Of a stretch of DNA of 64,000 bases, positions 1-8,893 are shown one piece after another. The notes beneath the pieces were generated by a model. It was given only the letters and a program-made list of their open reading frames with translations, searched no databases and was not told where the DNA came from. Source of the stretch: Streptomyces barkulensis (GTDB lineage: Bacteria; Actinomycetota; Actinomycetes; Streptomycetales; Streptomycetaceae); the NCBI RefSeq assembly GCF_002843305.1, contig NZ_PGSG01000087.1:113621-177620 (forward strand), read 5' to 3'. How positions within the stretch are numbered: position 1 is the stretch's first letter; every line of letters begins with the position of its first letter. The translations under genes and the position numbers were made by a program.

Positions 1-1281
1 GGGGAACATCGCGCCCTCGTAGCCGTTGTCCTGCGCGGCCCGGACGGCCTCGGGCAGCCGCCGGTGCCGGTAGGCCAGCAGGGAGCGGGAGACCTCGGGG
101 AAGTGGACGTTGAGGTAGGGCAGCACGAACAGTTCGTCCCAGAAGACGTGCCCCCGGTAGGCCTCTCCGTGCAGCCCGCGCGCCGGGACCCCGACGTCCA
201 GGTCGGTGATGTGGGGGGAGAGCGTCTGCAGGACGTGGAAGAGGTGCACCCGCAGGATGCGGCCCGCCTCGCCCGGTACCTGGAGTTCGGCGTGCCGCCA
301 CAGCTCGTCCCAGGCGGCGCGGTGGGTGTCGAGCAGGTCGGGGAAGCCGGGCGCGTAGTCGATGTCCTCCAGCGCGGCGTGCAGGGGATCGCTGACCGCG
401 ATGTCGTGCGAGGTGTGCAGGGCGACGGTCTTGACGACGGTGACGGGCCGCCCGGGCCGGACCGCGACGGTCAGCCGCCGTGCGGGCCGCAGTCCGCCCA
501 GGTCGGTGCGCGCCGAGACGGCCTCACCGCTCTCCAGGCGGGTGCGGGCGGCCAGGGCCACTCCGATCCCCGAGTTCGTGGTGCGGCAGCGCACCCAGAC
601 GGTGTCCGGCTCGGTCGACCCGGTGCTGTGGCCGGTCAGATGGCGGCCGTTCAGGGCGCGGTAGCGTTCCACGCCCTCGTTGGCGACGCCGCCGTCGAGA
701 GCGGACTCGACCTCGAGCGTGCCGGTCCAGTTCTCCGCGGTGAGGACGGTGCGCAGTGCGGCCAGGTGCGGCTGCCCCATGTGGACCAGCCGGTGCTGCT
801 CGACGCGCAGCCGCCGGCCGGCGGCGTCCTGGAGGCGCAGGGTCCGGGTCAGGACGCCGTGCCTGAGCTCCAGCCGCTGCCGGTACTCCAGCAGCCCGTC
901 CCCGTCGGGAGTCCACCAGGGCGGGGCGGATCCGTTCGCGGGACTGTTCGCGGGACTGTTCGCGGGGCCGCCGTCGGAAGGACCGTCGGGGGTGCCGTCG
1001 AGGACGCGGAAGCGCAGGGGCAGCCAGTTGGGCAGGTTGACCATGTCCTCGTTCTCGACGTCCCTGGGCTCGCTCTCCCCCACGGTGGACACCAGCCGGT
1101 TGTAGCAGCCCGCCACGTATGTGCCGGGGTAGTGGGGTCCTCCGGCGTCCGTCTCGGGAGCCGCGCCCCGGGTCGCGAAGTAGCCGTTGCCCAGGGTGCA
1201 CAGGGCCTCGCGCAGCCGCTCCTCCCCCGGCTCGTAGCCCTCGTAGGCCCATTCCCACCGCTCCACGGTCCCCTCCGCCAC
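1..1281 (-). CDS. Glycoside hydrolase family 65 protein (disaccharide phosphorylase-like), 3' end outside window
   Basis: Only the N-terminal 427 codons lie in the window; the gene runs off the left edge. The start region reads W-x-W-x-Y-x-G-Y with the GH65 motif L-C-T-L-G-N-G-Y-F-A-T-R-G near residues 25-40. Near the window edge are the family blocks H-G-E-A-Y-R-G-H-V-F-W-D-E-L-F-V-L-P and G-Y-x-G-A-M-F-P. GH65 enzymes are cytoplasmic phosphorylases or hydrolases of trehalose, maltose, kojibiose or nigerose; the residues that set specificity are not all present here. The GTG start at 1281 lies 2 nt after the stop of the upstream HAD gene, so the two are probably one transcript. A phosphorylase releasing glucose-1-phosphate followed by a phosphoglucomutase-like enzyme is a known pairing, which favours phosphorylase activity; that is inference. 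Confidence 0.88.
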   Translation of the reverse strand, partial: MAEGTVERWEWAYEGYEPGEERLREALCTLGNGYFATRGAAPETDAGGPHYPGTYVAGCYNRLVSTVGESEPRDVENEDMVNLPNWLPLRFRVLDGTPDGPSDGGPANSPANSPANGSAPPWWTPDGDGLLEYRQRLELRHGVLTRTLRLQDAAGRRLRVEQHRLVHMGQPHLAALRTVLTAENWTGTLEVESALDGGVANEGVERYRALNGRHLTGHSTGSTEPDTVWVRCRTTNSGIGVALAARTRLESGEAVSARTDLGGLRPARRLTVAVRPGRPVTVVKTVALHTSHDIAVSDPLHAALEDIDYAPGFPDLLDTHRAAWDELWRHAELQVPGEAGRILRVHLFHVLQTLSPHITDLDVGVPARGLHGEAYRGHVFWDELFVLPYLNVHFPEVSRSLLAYRHRRLPEAVRAAQDNGYEGAMFP

Positions 1282-1283
1282 TG

Positions 1284-2138
1284 TCAGCCCTCCTCGTCGT
1301 GCCGGCCGGTACGGGTGCCGGGCGGCAGCAGTTCGGCCAGGTCGGTCACGACCACGTCGGCCCCGTGCTCGCGCAGGTCCCGCGCGCTGGTGGGGCCGTG
1401 CGTCCGGTCCACTCCGACGACCAGCCCGAAGCCGCCCCGGCGGCCCGCCTCGACACCGGCGAGCGCGTCCTCGACGACGGCCGCCTCCCCGGGAGCCGCT
1501 CCCAGCCGCCGGGCGGCCTCCAGGAACACCGCGGGGTCCGGCTTGCCGGGCAGCCCCAGCCGGGCCGCCTCGTGTCCGTCCACCACGGCGTCGAACACCT
1601 CCACTACCCCCGCTCCGGAGAGCAGCTCCCTCGCGTGCCGGGAGGCGGATATCACCGCCATGGGCACCCCTTCGCGGCGCAGGGCGCGCAGCAGCCGCAG
1701 GGTGCCGGGCCAGGCCCGGACGCCGTCCTGCCGCAGGGCGGCGGTGAACAGCCGCTCCTTGCGGGCGGCGACGGCCCGGACGGTGCCGTTGCCGGGTGGG
1801 TCGTCCGGCTCGCCCGGCGGCAGGTCCAGCCCCCTGGAGGCGAGGAAGGCGGCGGCGCCGTCCAGACGGGATCTGCCGTCGACGTACCGCCGGTAGTCCT
1901 CCCGGACGTCGAACGGGCGGAACCGGTCCCCGGGGCCCTCCTGAGGCTGTCCGCCGCCGCGCTCGCGCCACTCGCGCAGACAGTCGTCGAAGGCCTCCTT
2001 CCAGGCCGCGGCGTGGACCCGGGCGGAGTCGGTGATCACCCCGTCGGTGTCGAACACCACGGCCCTCAGGCCGTCCAGGCGGTGCGCCGGCCCGGCGGCC
2101 TCCTCCGGGTCCCGGGCTGCGGCTGCGGCAGACGGCAT
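1284..2138 (-). CDS. HAD family hydrolase, beta-phosphoglucomutase type
   Basis: 284 aa. The HAD motif I is F-D-T-D-G-V at residues 29-34, giving the nucleophile/acid pair Asp30 and Asp32 typical of beta-phosphoglucomutases and related phosphatases. A helical cap follows (about residues 40-150), then motif II (V-I-S-A-S-R), the motif III Lys in G-K-P-D-P-A-V-F and the motif IV acid pair in V-V-E-D-A. The family converts beta-glucose-1-phosphate to glucose-6-phosphate or dephosphorylates sugar phosphates. It sits directly upstream of the GH65 gene (2-nt gap), which supports a role in processing the phosphorylase product. The ATG at 2138 gives an Ala-rich N-terminal tail of about 20 residues before the core; a shorter protein is possible. 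Confidence 0.87.
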   Translation of the reverse strand: MPSAAAAARDPEEAAGPAHRLDGLRAVVFDTDGVITDSARVHAAAWKEAFDDCLREWRERGGGQPQEGPGDRFRPFDVREDYRRYVDGRSRLDGAAAFLASRGLDLPPGEPDDPPGNGTVRAVAARKERLFTAALRQDGVRAWPGTLRLLRALRREGVPMAVISASRHARELLSGAGVVEVFDAVVDGHEAARLGLPGKPDPAVFLEAARRLGAAPGEAAVVEDALAGVEAGRRGGFGLVVGVDRTHGPTSARDLREHGADVVVTDLAELLPPGTRTGRHDEEG

Positions 2139-2176
2139 GGTCGCTCCATCCAGTGGGGTCGTCGGGGCGGTCGGGG

Positions 2177-3016
2177 TCAGATGTGCTCCGGTACGAGGGC
2201 CACGGGGCAGTCGGCGTGGTGGATGACGGTGTGGTCGACCACCCCCAGCTGGAGGCCGAGGCGGCCCTGCCGGCGGTGGGCGCCGATCACCAGCAGATCC
2301 GCCCGGCGCGACTCCTCCAGCAGCACCGCGCGGGTGGGGCCCTCCACGGCGTGCAGGTGCAGGTCCGTCCCGGAGTACTCGCGGGCCGCGGCCCGCAGGG
2401 CGCCGTCCAGGTGGTCCATCGCCTCCCGGTGGCGGGCGCCGGCCGGACTGCCCTGGAGCAGCGGATGGTTCTCCGCCGTGTGGGCGGGCCGGCGCCAGGC
2501 CCGTACGGCGTGCAGTTCACAGTGCCGGGCGGCGGCCTCGCGGAAGGCGAAGTGGGCGGCGGGCGAACCCTCCACCCTGTCCCCGACGCCCAGGACGACC
2601 CGGCCGTGGCCGCCGGCGCGGGCGTTCTCCCCGCCGCGTACGACGACCACCGGGCAGTCGGCCCGGCCGGCCGCCTCCAGCCCCACCGAGCCCAGCAGCA
2701 GGCCCGCGATCCCGCCCCGGCCCCGTGAGCCGACGACGAGGGCGAACGCGTTGCGGCCGGCGTGGACCAGCGCGGCTCCGGGCTCCTCGTCGAGGACGAC
2801 GGTGGTAACCCGCAGGCCGGGGGCGCGCAGGCGGACGCGTTCGGTCGCGGCGGACATCAGCTCCTCCGGCTCCGGGTCGTCCTCCCCGCGCTCCTCGACG
2901 CCGTGGACCAGACACAGCGGTACCGAGTGCCGGACCGCCGCGTCCGCGGCCCAGTCCACCGCGAGCAGGCTGGGTCCGGATCCGTCGACGCCCACCAGCA
3001 GGGGAAGCTCCACCAC
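2177..3016 (-). CDS. Universal stress protein with two UspA domains
   Basis: About 279 aa, two tandem UspA domains. The first ends with a complete nucleotide-binding motif G-S-R-G-R-G-G-x6-G-S (family pattern G-2x-G-9x-G-S/T) followed by A-D-C-P-V-V-V-V. The second, ending A-D-C-P-V-A-L-V-P, has a degenerate motif (G-A-H-R-R-Q-G) and may not bind ATP. GTG at 3016 is chosen because AAGGAGG lies 5 nt upstream; GTG at 3013 is equally possible. Reading frame continues far upstream but has no family similarity. Tandem Usp proteins in actinomycetes usually belong to hypoxia or stationary-phase stress regulons. It faces lnt divergently across a 271-bp gap that holds a perfect 30-bp inverted repeat. 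Confidence 0.88.
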   Translation of the reverse strand: MVELPLLVGVDGSGPSLLAVDWAADAAVRHSVPLCLVHGVEERGEDDPEPEELMSAATERVRLRAPGLRVTTVVLDEEPGAALVHAGRNAFALVVGSRGRGGIAGLLLGSVGLEAAGRADCPVVVVRGGENARAGGHGRVVLGVGDRVEGSPAAHFAFREAAARHCELHAVRAWRRPAHTAENHPLLQGSPAGARHREAMDHLDGALRAAAREYSGTDLHLHAVEGPTRAVLLEESRRADLLVIGAHRRQGRLGLQLGVVDHTVIHHADCPVALVPEHI

Positions 3017-3083
3017 CGCCACCTCCTTGTCCCTGCCTCCTGCGGTTTCCCGGTCCCCGTGCCGCCCATTCCGATTCCGGCCG

Positions 3084-3152
3084 GCGGGTGACCGTTCCCG
3101 GGAACCGGCGGGTCGCAGGTTCACCCGCCGGTTCCCGGGAACGGTCACCCGC
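3084..3152. repeat. Perfect 30-bp inverted repeat with 9-nt loop between usp and lnt
   Basis: Arms 3084-3113 and 3123-3152 are exact reverse complements, each containing the palindromic core TTCCCGGGAA and flanked by GCGGGTGACC-type sequence. The repeat lies 68 nt upstream of the usp start and 135 nt upstream of the lnt start, in a divergent promoter region where a terminator is not expected. A partial third copy of the core (GGTTCCCGG) occurs near 3180. It could be an operator, an RNA hairpin in a long leader, or a small mobile-element remnant. Confidence 0.75.
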
Positions 3153-3287
3153 ATACGGACCGGTGAAACCCGCGGCGGTCGGTTCCCGGCCACCCGTCCC
3201 GCGGCGCGGCCCCGCCCGGCCCCCTGTGCGGCCGTCCGGCACGGTGGGGTCCGCGCACCGGTCCGGCCGAGGCGAGGGAGGCACGAC

Positions 3288-4835
3288 ATGCGGGTGTCCG
3301 CGGGGTCCGGATGGCGGCGCGGGGCGCTCGCGCCGGCGGCGGGCGCGCTGCCCGCCCTGTCCTTTCCCGCGCCGTCGCTGTGGTGGTGGGCCTACGCCGC
3401 GCTGGTCCCGTGGCTGCTGCTGCTGCGTACGGCGGACAGCGGGCGGCGCGCCGCCGTGGAGGGCTGGCTGGGCGGCACCGGTTTCCTGCTGGCCACCCAC
3501 CACTGGCTGGCGCCGAGCCTGCACGCCTTCGTCGTGGTGGTGGCGGCCCTGATGGGGCTGCTGTGGGCCCCGTGGGGGTGGCTGGCGCGGCGGCTCCTGG
3601 CGGGTGCGCCGGCTCCGGGACGGGCGGTGGCGGCGGTGGTGCTGGTGCCCTCGGCGTGGCTGATGATCGAGCTGGTGCGCTCCTGGGAGTACCTGGGCGG
3701 GCCGTGGGCGCTGCTGGGGGCGGGCCAGTGGCAGGTGCCGCCCGCGCTGCGGCTGGCCTCGCTGGGCGGGGTGTGGCTGGTCACCGTGTGGGTGGTGGCG
3801 GCGAACACCGCGCTGGCGGTGCTGGTCGCGGTGCCCGGCGCGCGGCGGGCCGCCGCGGCCGCGGTGGCGGTGTGCGTACTGGTCCCGGCCGCGGCCTGGG
3901 CGTGGGCGCCGCTGCCGCGGCCGTCGGGCACGGTCCGTGTCGCGGTGGTGCAGCCGGGCGTGGTCGACGGGGCCGAGGCGCGTTTCGACACCGGCGAGCG
4001 GCTGACCCGCGGCCTGGCGGGCCGAGACGTGGACCTGGTGGTGTGGGGCGAGAGCAGCGTCGGTTACGACCTGGAGAAGCGCCCGGATCTGAGCGATCGG
4101 CTGGCGGCGCTGTCCGCGCACGTCGGGGCGCCGCTGCTGGTGAACGTGGACGCCCGGCGCCCGGACGGGCCGGGGATCTTCAAGAGCTCGGTGGCGGTGA
4201 GCCCGCGGGGGCCCACCGGGGAGCGCTACGACAAGATGCGGCTGGTGCCGTTCGGCGAGTACGTGCCGGCCCGTTCCCTGCTGGGCTGGGCGACGGCGGT
4301 GGGCGAGGCGGCCGAGGAGGACCGCCGTCGCGGGGACTCGCCGATGGTGATGGACACCCTCGGGGTGCGCACCGGTCCGCTGGTGTGCTTCGAGTCGGCC
4401 TTCCCCGACATGGGCCGGGCACTGGCGCGCGACGGCGCCGAGCTGCTCGTCGCCCAGTCGGCGACCTCCACCTTCCAGGACAGCTGGGCGCCGTCCCAGC
4501 ACGCCTCCCTGGCGGCGCTGCGGGCCGCGGAGAGCGGGCGGCCGATGGTGCACGCCACGCTGACGGGGGTGAGCGCGGTGTACGGCCCGCGCGGCGAGCC
4601 GGTGGGCGGGCGGCTGGGCACCGAACGCAGCGGGGCCGCCGTTCACGAGGTACCGCTCGCCTCGGGCACCACCGTCTACGTCCGGTCCGGCGACTGGGCC
4701 GTCGCCGCCGCGCTGGGCTCGCTGCTGTCGGCGGCGGCCGTGGCGGCGGTGCGCCGGTTCCGGCGCGGGCGGTACGGCAGGCGGCGGCCCGGGAGGCGGA
4801 AGAGGGCTATCCGGCCTGCTCCAGCGCGGCGGTGA
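3288..4835 (+). CDS. lnt: Apolipoprotein N-acyltransferase
   Basis: 515 aa. Residues 1-210 form several hydrophobic membrane segments; the C-terminal half is a carbon-nitrogen hydrolase (nitrilase-like) domain. The catalytic triad of Lnt is visible: Glu255 in V-V-W-G-E-S, Lys316 in Y-D-K-M-R-L-V-P-F-G-E-Y and Cys367 in L-V-C-F-E-S. The enzyme transfers a third acyl chain to the N-terminal cysteine of lipoproteins at the outer face of the membrane. Streptomyces commonly carry two lnt genes; this is one. ATG at 3288 has the ribosome site GAGGGAGG 7 nt upstream. Its 3' end overlaps the convergent oxidoreductase gene by 29 bp. Confidence 0.93.
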   Translation: MRVSAGSGWRRGALAPAAGALPALSFPAPSLWWWAYAALVPWLLLLRTADSGRRAAVEGWLGGTGFLLATHHWLAPSLHAFVVVVAALMGLLWAPWGWLARRLLAGAPAPGRAVAAVVLVPSAWLMIELVRSWEYLGGPWALLGAGQWQVPPALRLASLGGVWLVTVWVVAANTALAVLVAVPGARRAAAAAVAVCVLVPAAAWAWAPLPRPSGTVRVAVVQPGVVDGAEARFDTGERLTRGLAGRDVDLVVWGESSVGYDLEKRPDLSDRLAALSAHVGAPLLVNVDARRPDGPGIFKSSVAVSPRGPTGERYDKMRLVPFGEYVPARSLLGWATAVGEAAEEDRRRGDSPMVMDTLGVRTGPLVCFESAFPDMGRALARDGAELLVAQSATSTFQDSWAPSQHASLAALRAAESGRPMVHATLTGVSAVYGPRGEPVGGRLGTERSGAAVHEVPLASGTTVYVRSGDWAVAAALGSLLSAAAVAAVRRFRRGRYGRRRPGRRKRAIRPAPARR

Positions 4836-5712
4836 CGACCCGTTCGCACAGCTCGTGGGTGCGCAGGGCGTCCTCGGCGTCCAGGTGCCGCCCGGCGCGC
4901 ACGGCGTCGAGGAAGGCCGAGACCGTCTGCTCGATGCCACGCTGGCGGGCCACCGGCACCCAGTCCCCGCGGCGGCGGATGCTGGGCTGGCCCTTGTGGT
5001 CGACGATCTCGGCGAGGTTGAACACCTGGCGCCTGGCGTCCCGCCCGGATACCTCCAGGATCTCCTCGGCGCTGCCGCTCATGCGGTTCATGACGCCGAT
5101 CGCGGTGAAGCCGTCGCCGGACATCTGGAGCACCACGTGGTGCAGGAGCCCGTCCCTGACCCGGGCGCGGACGTCGATGTGCCCGGCCGGCCCGGGCAGC
5201 AGGAAGCGGAGGGTGTCCACGACGTGGATGAAGTCGTCGTAGACCACCTCGCGCGGGTCGGCCGCCAGTCCGACGCGGTTCTTCTGCATCAGGATCAGGT
5301 CGCGCGGGTGGTCCAGGCACTGGACGTAGCCGGGTGCGTGGCGGCGGTTGAAGCCGACGGCGAGCGGGACGCGCCGCCGGCCGGCCAGGCGCACCAGGCT
5401 CTCGGACTCGGCCAGGGTGTGGGCGAGCGGCTTGTCGACGTAGGTGGGCACTCCGGCTTCCAGCAGCCGGGCGGCGATCGCGGGGTGTTCGGCCGTCGGG
5501 GCGTGGACGAAGGCCGCGTCGGGGCCGGCCGCGATCAGCCCGTCGAGGTCCGTGTGCCGCTGCGGGCCGGGGATCCGGTGGGCCTCGGCCGTCCGCTCCA
5601 GGGTGGCGCGGGTGCGGGTGTGCAGATGGAGCTCCAGGCCCGGCCGGGCGGTGAGCACCGGCAGATACGCCTTCTGCGCGATGTCGCCGAGTCCGATCAC
5701 TGCGATCCTCAC
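4807..5712 (-). CDS. Gfo/Idh/MocA family NAD(P)-dependent oxidoreductase
   Basis: 301 aa. The N-terminal Rossmann fold begins A-V-I-G-L-G-D-I-A (residues 4-12), a G-x-G-x-x-A cofactor motif, and continues to the family signature V-D-K-P-L-A-H-T near residue 93, where the Lys is catalytic. The C-terminal alpha/beta substrate domain contains D-D-F-I-H-V-V-D-T-L-R-F, corresponding to the usual catalytic D-x-x-x-H segment. Members oxidise or reduce sugars, inositols or related compounds; the substrate cannot be read from sequence. Starts at ATG 5712 with M-R-I-A-V-I-G. Convergent with lnt and overlapping it by 29 bp. Confidence 0.9.
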   Translation of the reverse strand: MRIAVIGLGDIAQKAYLPVLTARPGLELHLHTRTRATLERTAEAHRIPGPQRHTDLDGLIAAGPDAAFVHAPTAEHPAIAARLLEAGVPTYVDKPLAHTLAESESLVRLAGRRRVPLAVGFNRRHAPGYVQCLDHPRDLILMQKNRVGLAADPREVVYDDFIHVVDTLRFLLPGPAGHIDVRARVRDGLLHHVVLQMSGDGFTAIGVMNRMSGSAEEILEVSGRDARRQVFNLAEIVDHKGQPSIRRRGDWVPVARQRGIEQTVSAFLDAVRAGRHLDAEDALRTHELCERVVTAALEQAG

Positions 5713-6113
5713 GGTACCCCCCTTGGTCTCGCCGTCGTCCGGTGCCGCCCGGAGCGGTCCGCCGCCGCCCGGTGCCGCCCGGGCCGCTCAGGGCGCGGAC
5801 GCTCCGCCGCCCCGTGTTCCCCGCGGACCGGCAGCATACGCGGTGCCCGGCGGCTCCCGGTCGGCGATGCCGTCGAGACCGTCGAGACCGCGCAGGACCA
5901 GATGGTCAGCCGCCCGATCCGCCCGGAGCGGCGTACGACGTCCACGGTGCGCGGCCATGCTGGGCGGCTGGGTCGCCTGCGGCGGGCCCGGCCGCCCGAC
6001 ACACAGACCGCACAGGCCGCACATGTCACATCGGCCACATGAAGCACCTGAGCCACCTGCGTCACTCCCGCGGGGAGTTCCCGGCGGCCGTGCGATGCGG
6101 CAGAGTGGGACGG
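5713..6113. other. Intergenic region, 401 bp, no gene recognised
   Basis: Holds the promoter regions of the divergent oxidoreductase and lipoprotein genes. Visible structure is limited to a duplicated GGTGCCGCCCGG word near 5750-5790, a short tandem GTCGAGACC near 5875-5890, and CACATGTCACAT near 6020-6031. Reading frames here look like GC-driven noise. Confidence 0.6.
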
Positions 6114-6578
6114 GTGCGACATGTGAGAAGCGCCCTGCTCCTGACCGGAGCCGCCCTGGCGGCCGTCTCGGGGTGCGTCACGGTGACGGGCGGCCAGCGG
6201 CCGCAGGAGAGCGGGTCGCCTCCCCAACCCAGTGGCCCCGCCCTGCCGCGGCGGGACGCCGAGCCGCCGCGGCCCCCCGGCCCGCCGCGGGAGGCCCTCG
6301 CCAGGGTCGAGGACGGCCCGGAGAGCCCCGGTGCCTCCTCCCCGCCCCGCTCCGGTCCGCCCTCCGCTTCGGCCTCCGCCCACCGGCCCACCGCGCGTCC
6401 GGCGCCCCGCCTGCCGCAAGGCGAACGGCTCCCCTCCGGCTCCGCCGGACCCGGGCGCACCTCCGGCAGCACCGCCCGGCGGCCCGGCCCTGACGTGTGC
6501 GGGCTCGGGGAGGCGTACGGCGGCTGGATCGCGGACGGCGAACCGGCCCGGACCTGCCGGCAGGTCTACGGCGACTGA
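6114..6578 (+). CDS. Small secreted lipoprotein, proline-rich, unknown function
   Basis: About 154 aa from GTG 6114 (GTG 6123 is an alternative; no strong ribosome site distinguishes them). The N-terminus is a lipoprotein signal peptide: basic V-R-H-V-R, hydrophobic L-L-L-T-G-A-A-L-A-A, then lipobox V-S-G-C with the lipidated Cys at residue 21. Residues 30-120 are a Pro/Ser/Arg-rich linker of low complexity. The last 30 residues are compact with two Cys (D-V-C-G-L-G ... T-C-R-Q-V-Y-G-D), possibly a disulfide-linked C-terminal module. Anchored to the outer face of the membrane by prediction. Overlaps the convergent TPR-like gene by 13 bp. I do not recognise the family. Confidence 0.75.
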   Translation: MRHVRSALLLTGAALAAVSGCVTVTGGQRPQESGSPPQPSGPALPRRDAEPPRPPGPPREALARVEDGPESPGASSPPRSGPPSASASAHRPTARPAPRLPQGERLPSGSAGPGRTSGSTARRPGPDVCGLGEAYGGWIADGEPARTCRQVYGD

Positions 6579-7072
6579 GCGGGCGGCCCGGCGGCGTCCG
6601 CCAGCCACCGCGCCAGATCCCCGATGGCGGCTCTGACGCCCACGCCGTACGCGTCGTCGGGCAGTTCCCGCACCGCGCCGCGGGCCCGGGCCAGCTCGTG
6701 CCGGGCGGCGGTGTGGTCGCCGAGCCCGGCGTGGGCGGCGGCCAGGCTCAGGTGGAGCGAGGGGAGCAGGGCCCGCACGGCCGCCCGGTCCCCGGCCGGA
6801 GCCCTCGCGGCGGCCAGCGCGCGCCGGCCCCACTCGAGTCCGGCCGCGGGATCGTCCTGGGCACCGGCCAGATAGTGGGCGATGGCGCAGCGGTGGAACG
6901 GGTCGCCGTCCTCGGCCGCCTCCTCCCACAGGCGCGCCAGCCGGTTGCGCGCCTCCTCCCGGTCCCCGCCCCGGTGCAGGATGACCGCCTGGCCGATCCT
7001 GGTCGGCAGCGGCTCGCCCGCCGCGCTCCCCTCCTCCCCCGCCGCTCCCGTCTCCTGCCGATGCTCCGCCAC
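6566..7072 (-). CDS. TPR-like helical repeat protein
   Basis: 168 aa, starting GTG at 7072 with AGGAGAG six nt upstream. Alternating Ala/Leu-rich helices with TPR-type spacing are visible (about residues 28-55 with L-x-x-L-W-E-E-A-A-E, 65-90, 108-140 with A-A-A-H-A-G-L-G-D-x-x-A-A-R). Likely a cytoplasmic protein-protein interaction scaffold; no catalytic motif. Homologues annotated as tetratricopeptide proteins are common in Streptomyces. It precedes the WYL regulator on the minus strand only in the sense of lying downstream of it (92-bp gap), so co-transcription is possible but unproven. Confidence 0.72.
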   Translation of the reverse strand: MAEHRQETGAAGEEGSAAGEPLPTRIGQAVILHRGGDREEARNRLARLWEEAAEDGDPFHRCAIAHYLAGAQDDPAAGLEWGRRALAAARAPAGDRAAVRALLPSLHLSLAAAHAGLGDHTAARHELARARGAVRELPDDAYGVGVRAAIGDLARWLADAAGPPAQSP

Positions 7073-7164
7073 GGGCTCTCCTGTGTGGTGGTGTCGGTAC
7101 CGGCGGCGCGGGCGTCCTTCCCACGCCGTCCCCCGACGCTAACCGCCGGGGGCGGCCGCGGCAC

Positions 7165-8238
<1,074 letters not shown>

Positions 8239-8250
8239 GACGGCAGTCTG

Positions 8251-8287
8251 CCGTCCGTACCTGACAGGAGGTGTCAGGTACGGACGG
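8251..8287. promoter_or_regulatory. Operator-like perfect 16-bp inverted repeat between the WYL regulator and DUF3224 gene
   Basis: Arms CCGTCCGTACCTGACA (8251-8266) and its exact complement (8272-8287) are separated by GGAGG. The inner TGACA-N5-TGTCA matches the dyad type found in front of YafY-family/DUF3224 pairs. It begins 13 nt upstream of the regulator start and 57 nt upstream of the DUF3224 start, suited to bind a dimeric repressor over both promoters. Confidence 0.8.
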
Positions 8288-8343
8288 AACAGTGGTGGCG
8301 GCCGGCGCGGGAAAGGCCCGCGCCACCGCCTGTGAGGAGCCCC

Positions 8344-8823
8344 ATGACCACGCACACCACCGGCAGTTTCACCTTCGCCGACTGGCAGGAGAAGGTCCTC
8401 GCCGAAGCCGGCGGCAGCGGTGACCGCCGCGGTGACGGTGGCGGTGACGGCGCGAGCGCGGGGAGCGGCCCGAAGCTGGCCTCCGCCGTCGTCACCAACC
8501 ACTTCACCGGTGGCATCGAGGCCGCCGGGACCTCGTGCGCGTACACCATCGTCTACACCTCGAAGGAGCCCGGGAAGGAGCCCGGCTCCGCCGGGAGCTT
8601 CACCGGCCACGAGCTGGTCTCCGGCGCTCTCGACGGACGCACGGGCTCCTTCGTGCTCGCCGAGCACGGCACCTTCGACGAGAAGGGCACCGTGCGCTGC
8701 GTCTTCGAGGTGGTGCCCGGCTCGGCCACCGGTGAGCTGGCCGGGCTGCGGGGGACGGGCGGCTTCACCGCCGTGCACGGTGAGCCGTCCGTCGTGTACG
8801 CCTTCGACTACGAGCTGGGCTGA
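8344..8823 (+). CDS. DUF3224 domain-containing protein
   Basis: 159 aa, ATG at 8344 after a GTGAGGAG ribosome site. The family fold is a small beta-barrel; recognisable blocks are G-S-F-T-F-A-D-W near residue 7, H-F-T-G-G-I-E-A near residue 54, Y-T-I-V-Y, and the C-terminal G-R-T-G-S-F-V-L ... G-E-L-A-G-L-R-G-T-G-G-F. It carries a Gly/Asp/Ser-rich insertion at residues 25-42 that is probably a surface loop. Biochemical function of DUF3224 is unknown; the family is structurally related to allene-oxide-cyclase-like barrels by my recollection, which is not checked. Regulated by the divergent WYL protein by inference. Confidence 0.88.
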   Translation: MTTHTTGSFTFADWQEKVLAEAGGSGDRRGDGGGDGASAGSGPKLASAVVTNHFTGGIEAAGTSCAYTIVYTSKEPGKEPGSAGSFTGHELVSGALDGRTGSFVLAEHGTFDEKGTVRCVFEVVPGSATGELAGLRGTGGFTAVHGEPSVVYAFDYELG

Positions 8824-8845
8824 GCCGGCCCCGTCGCGCCCTCCG

Positions 8846-8867
8846 CCGGACGGTCCGGGCCGTCCGG
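8846..8867. terminator. Hairpin between convergent DUF3224 and ung genes
   Basis: CCGGACGG-TCCGGG-CCGTCCGG: 8-bp perfect stem, 6-nt loop, placed between two convergent stop codons (8823 and 8894). No U-tract, as usual in Streptomyces. Confidence 0.6.
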
Positions 8868-8893
8868 GGTCTCCAGGCTGCCCGGGAAACCGC

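Noticed and set aside
2517..4940. An 807-codon open frame on the minus strand opposite usp and lnt
   Set aside because: Composition is Arg/Gly/Pro/His-rich noise typical of GC-rich antisense frames; the plus-strand lnt with its catalytic triad explains the region.
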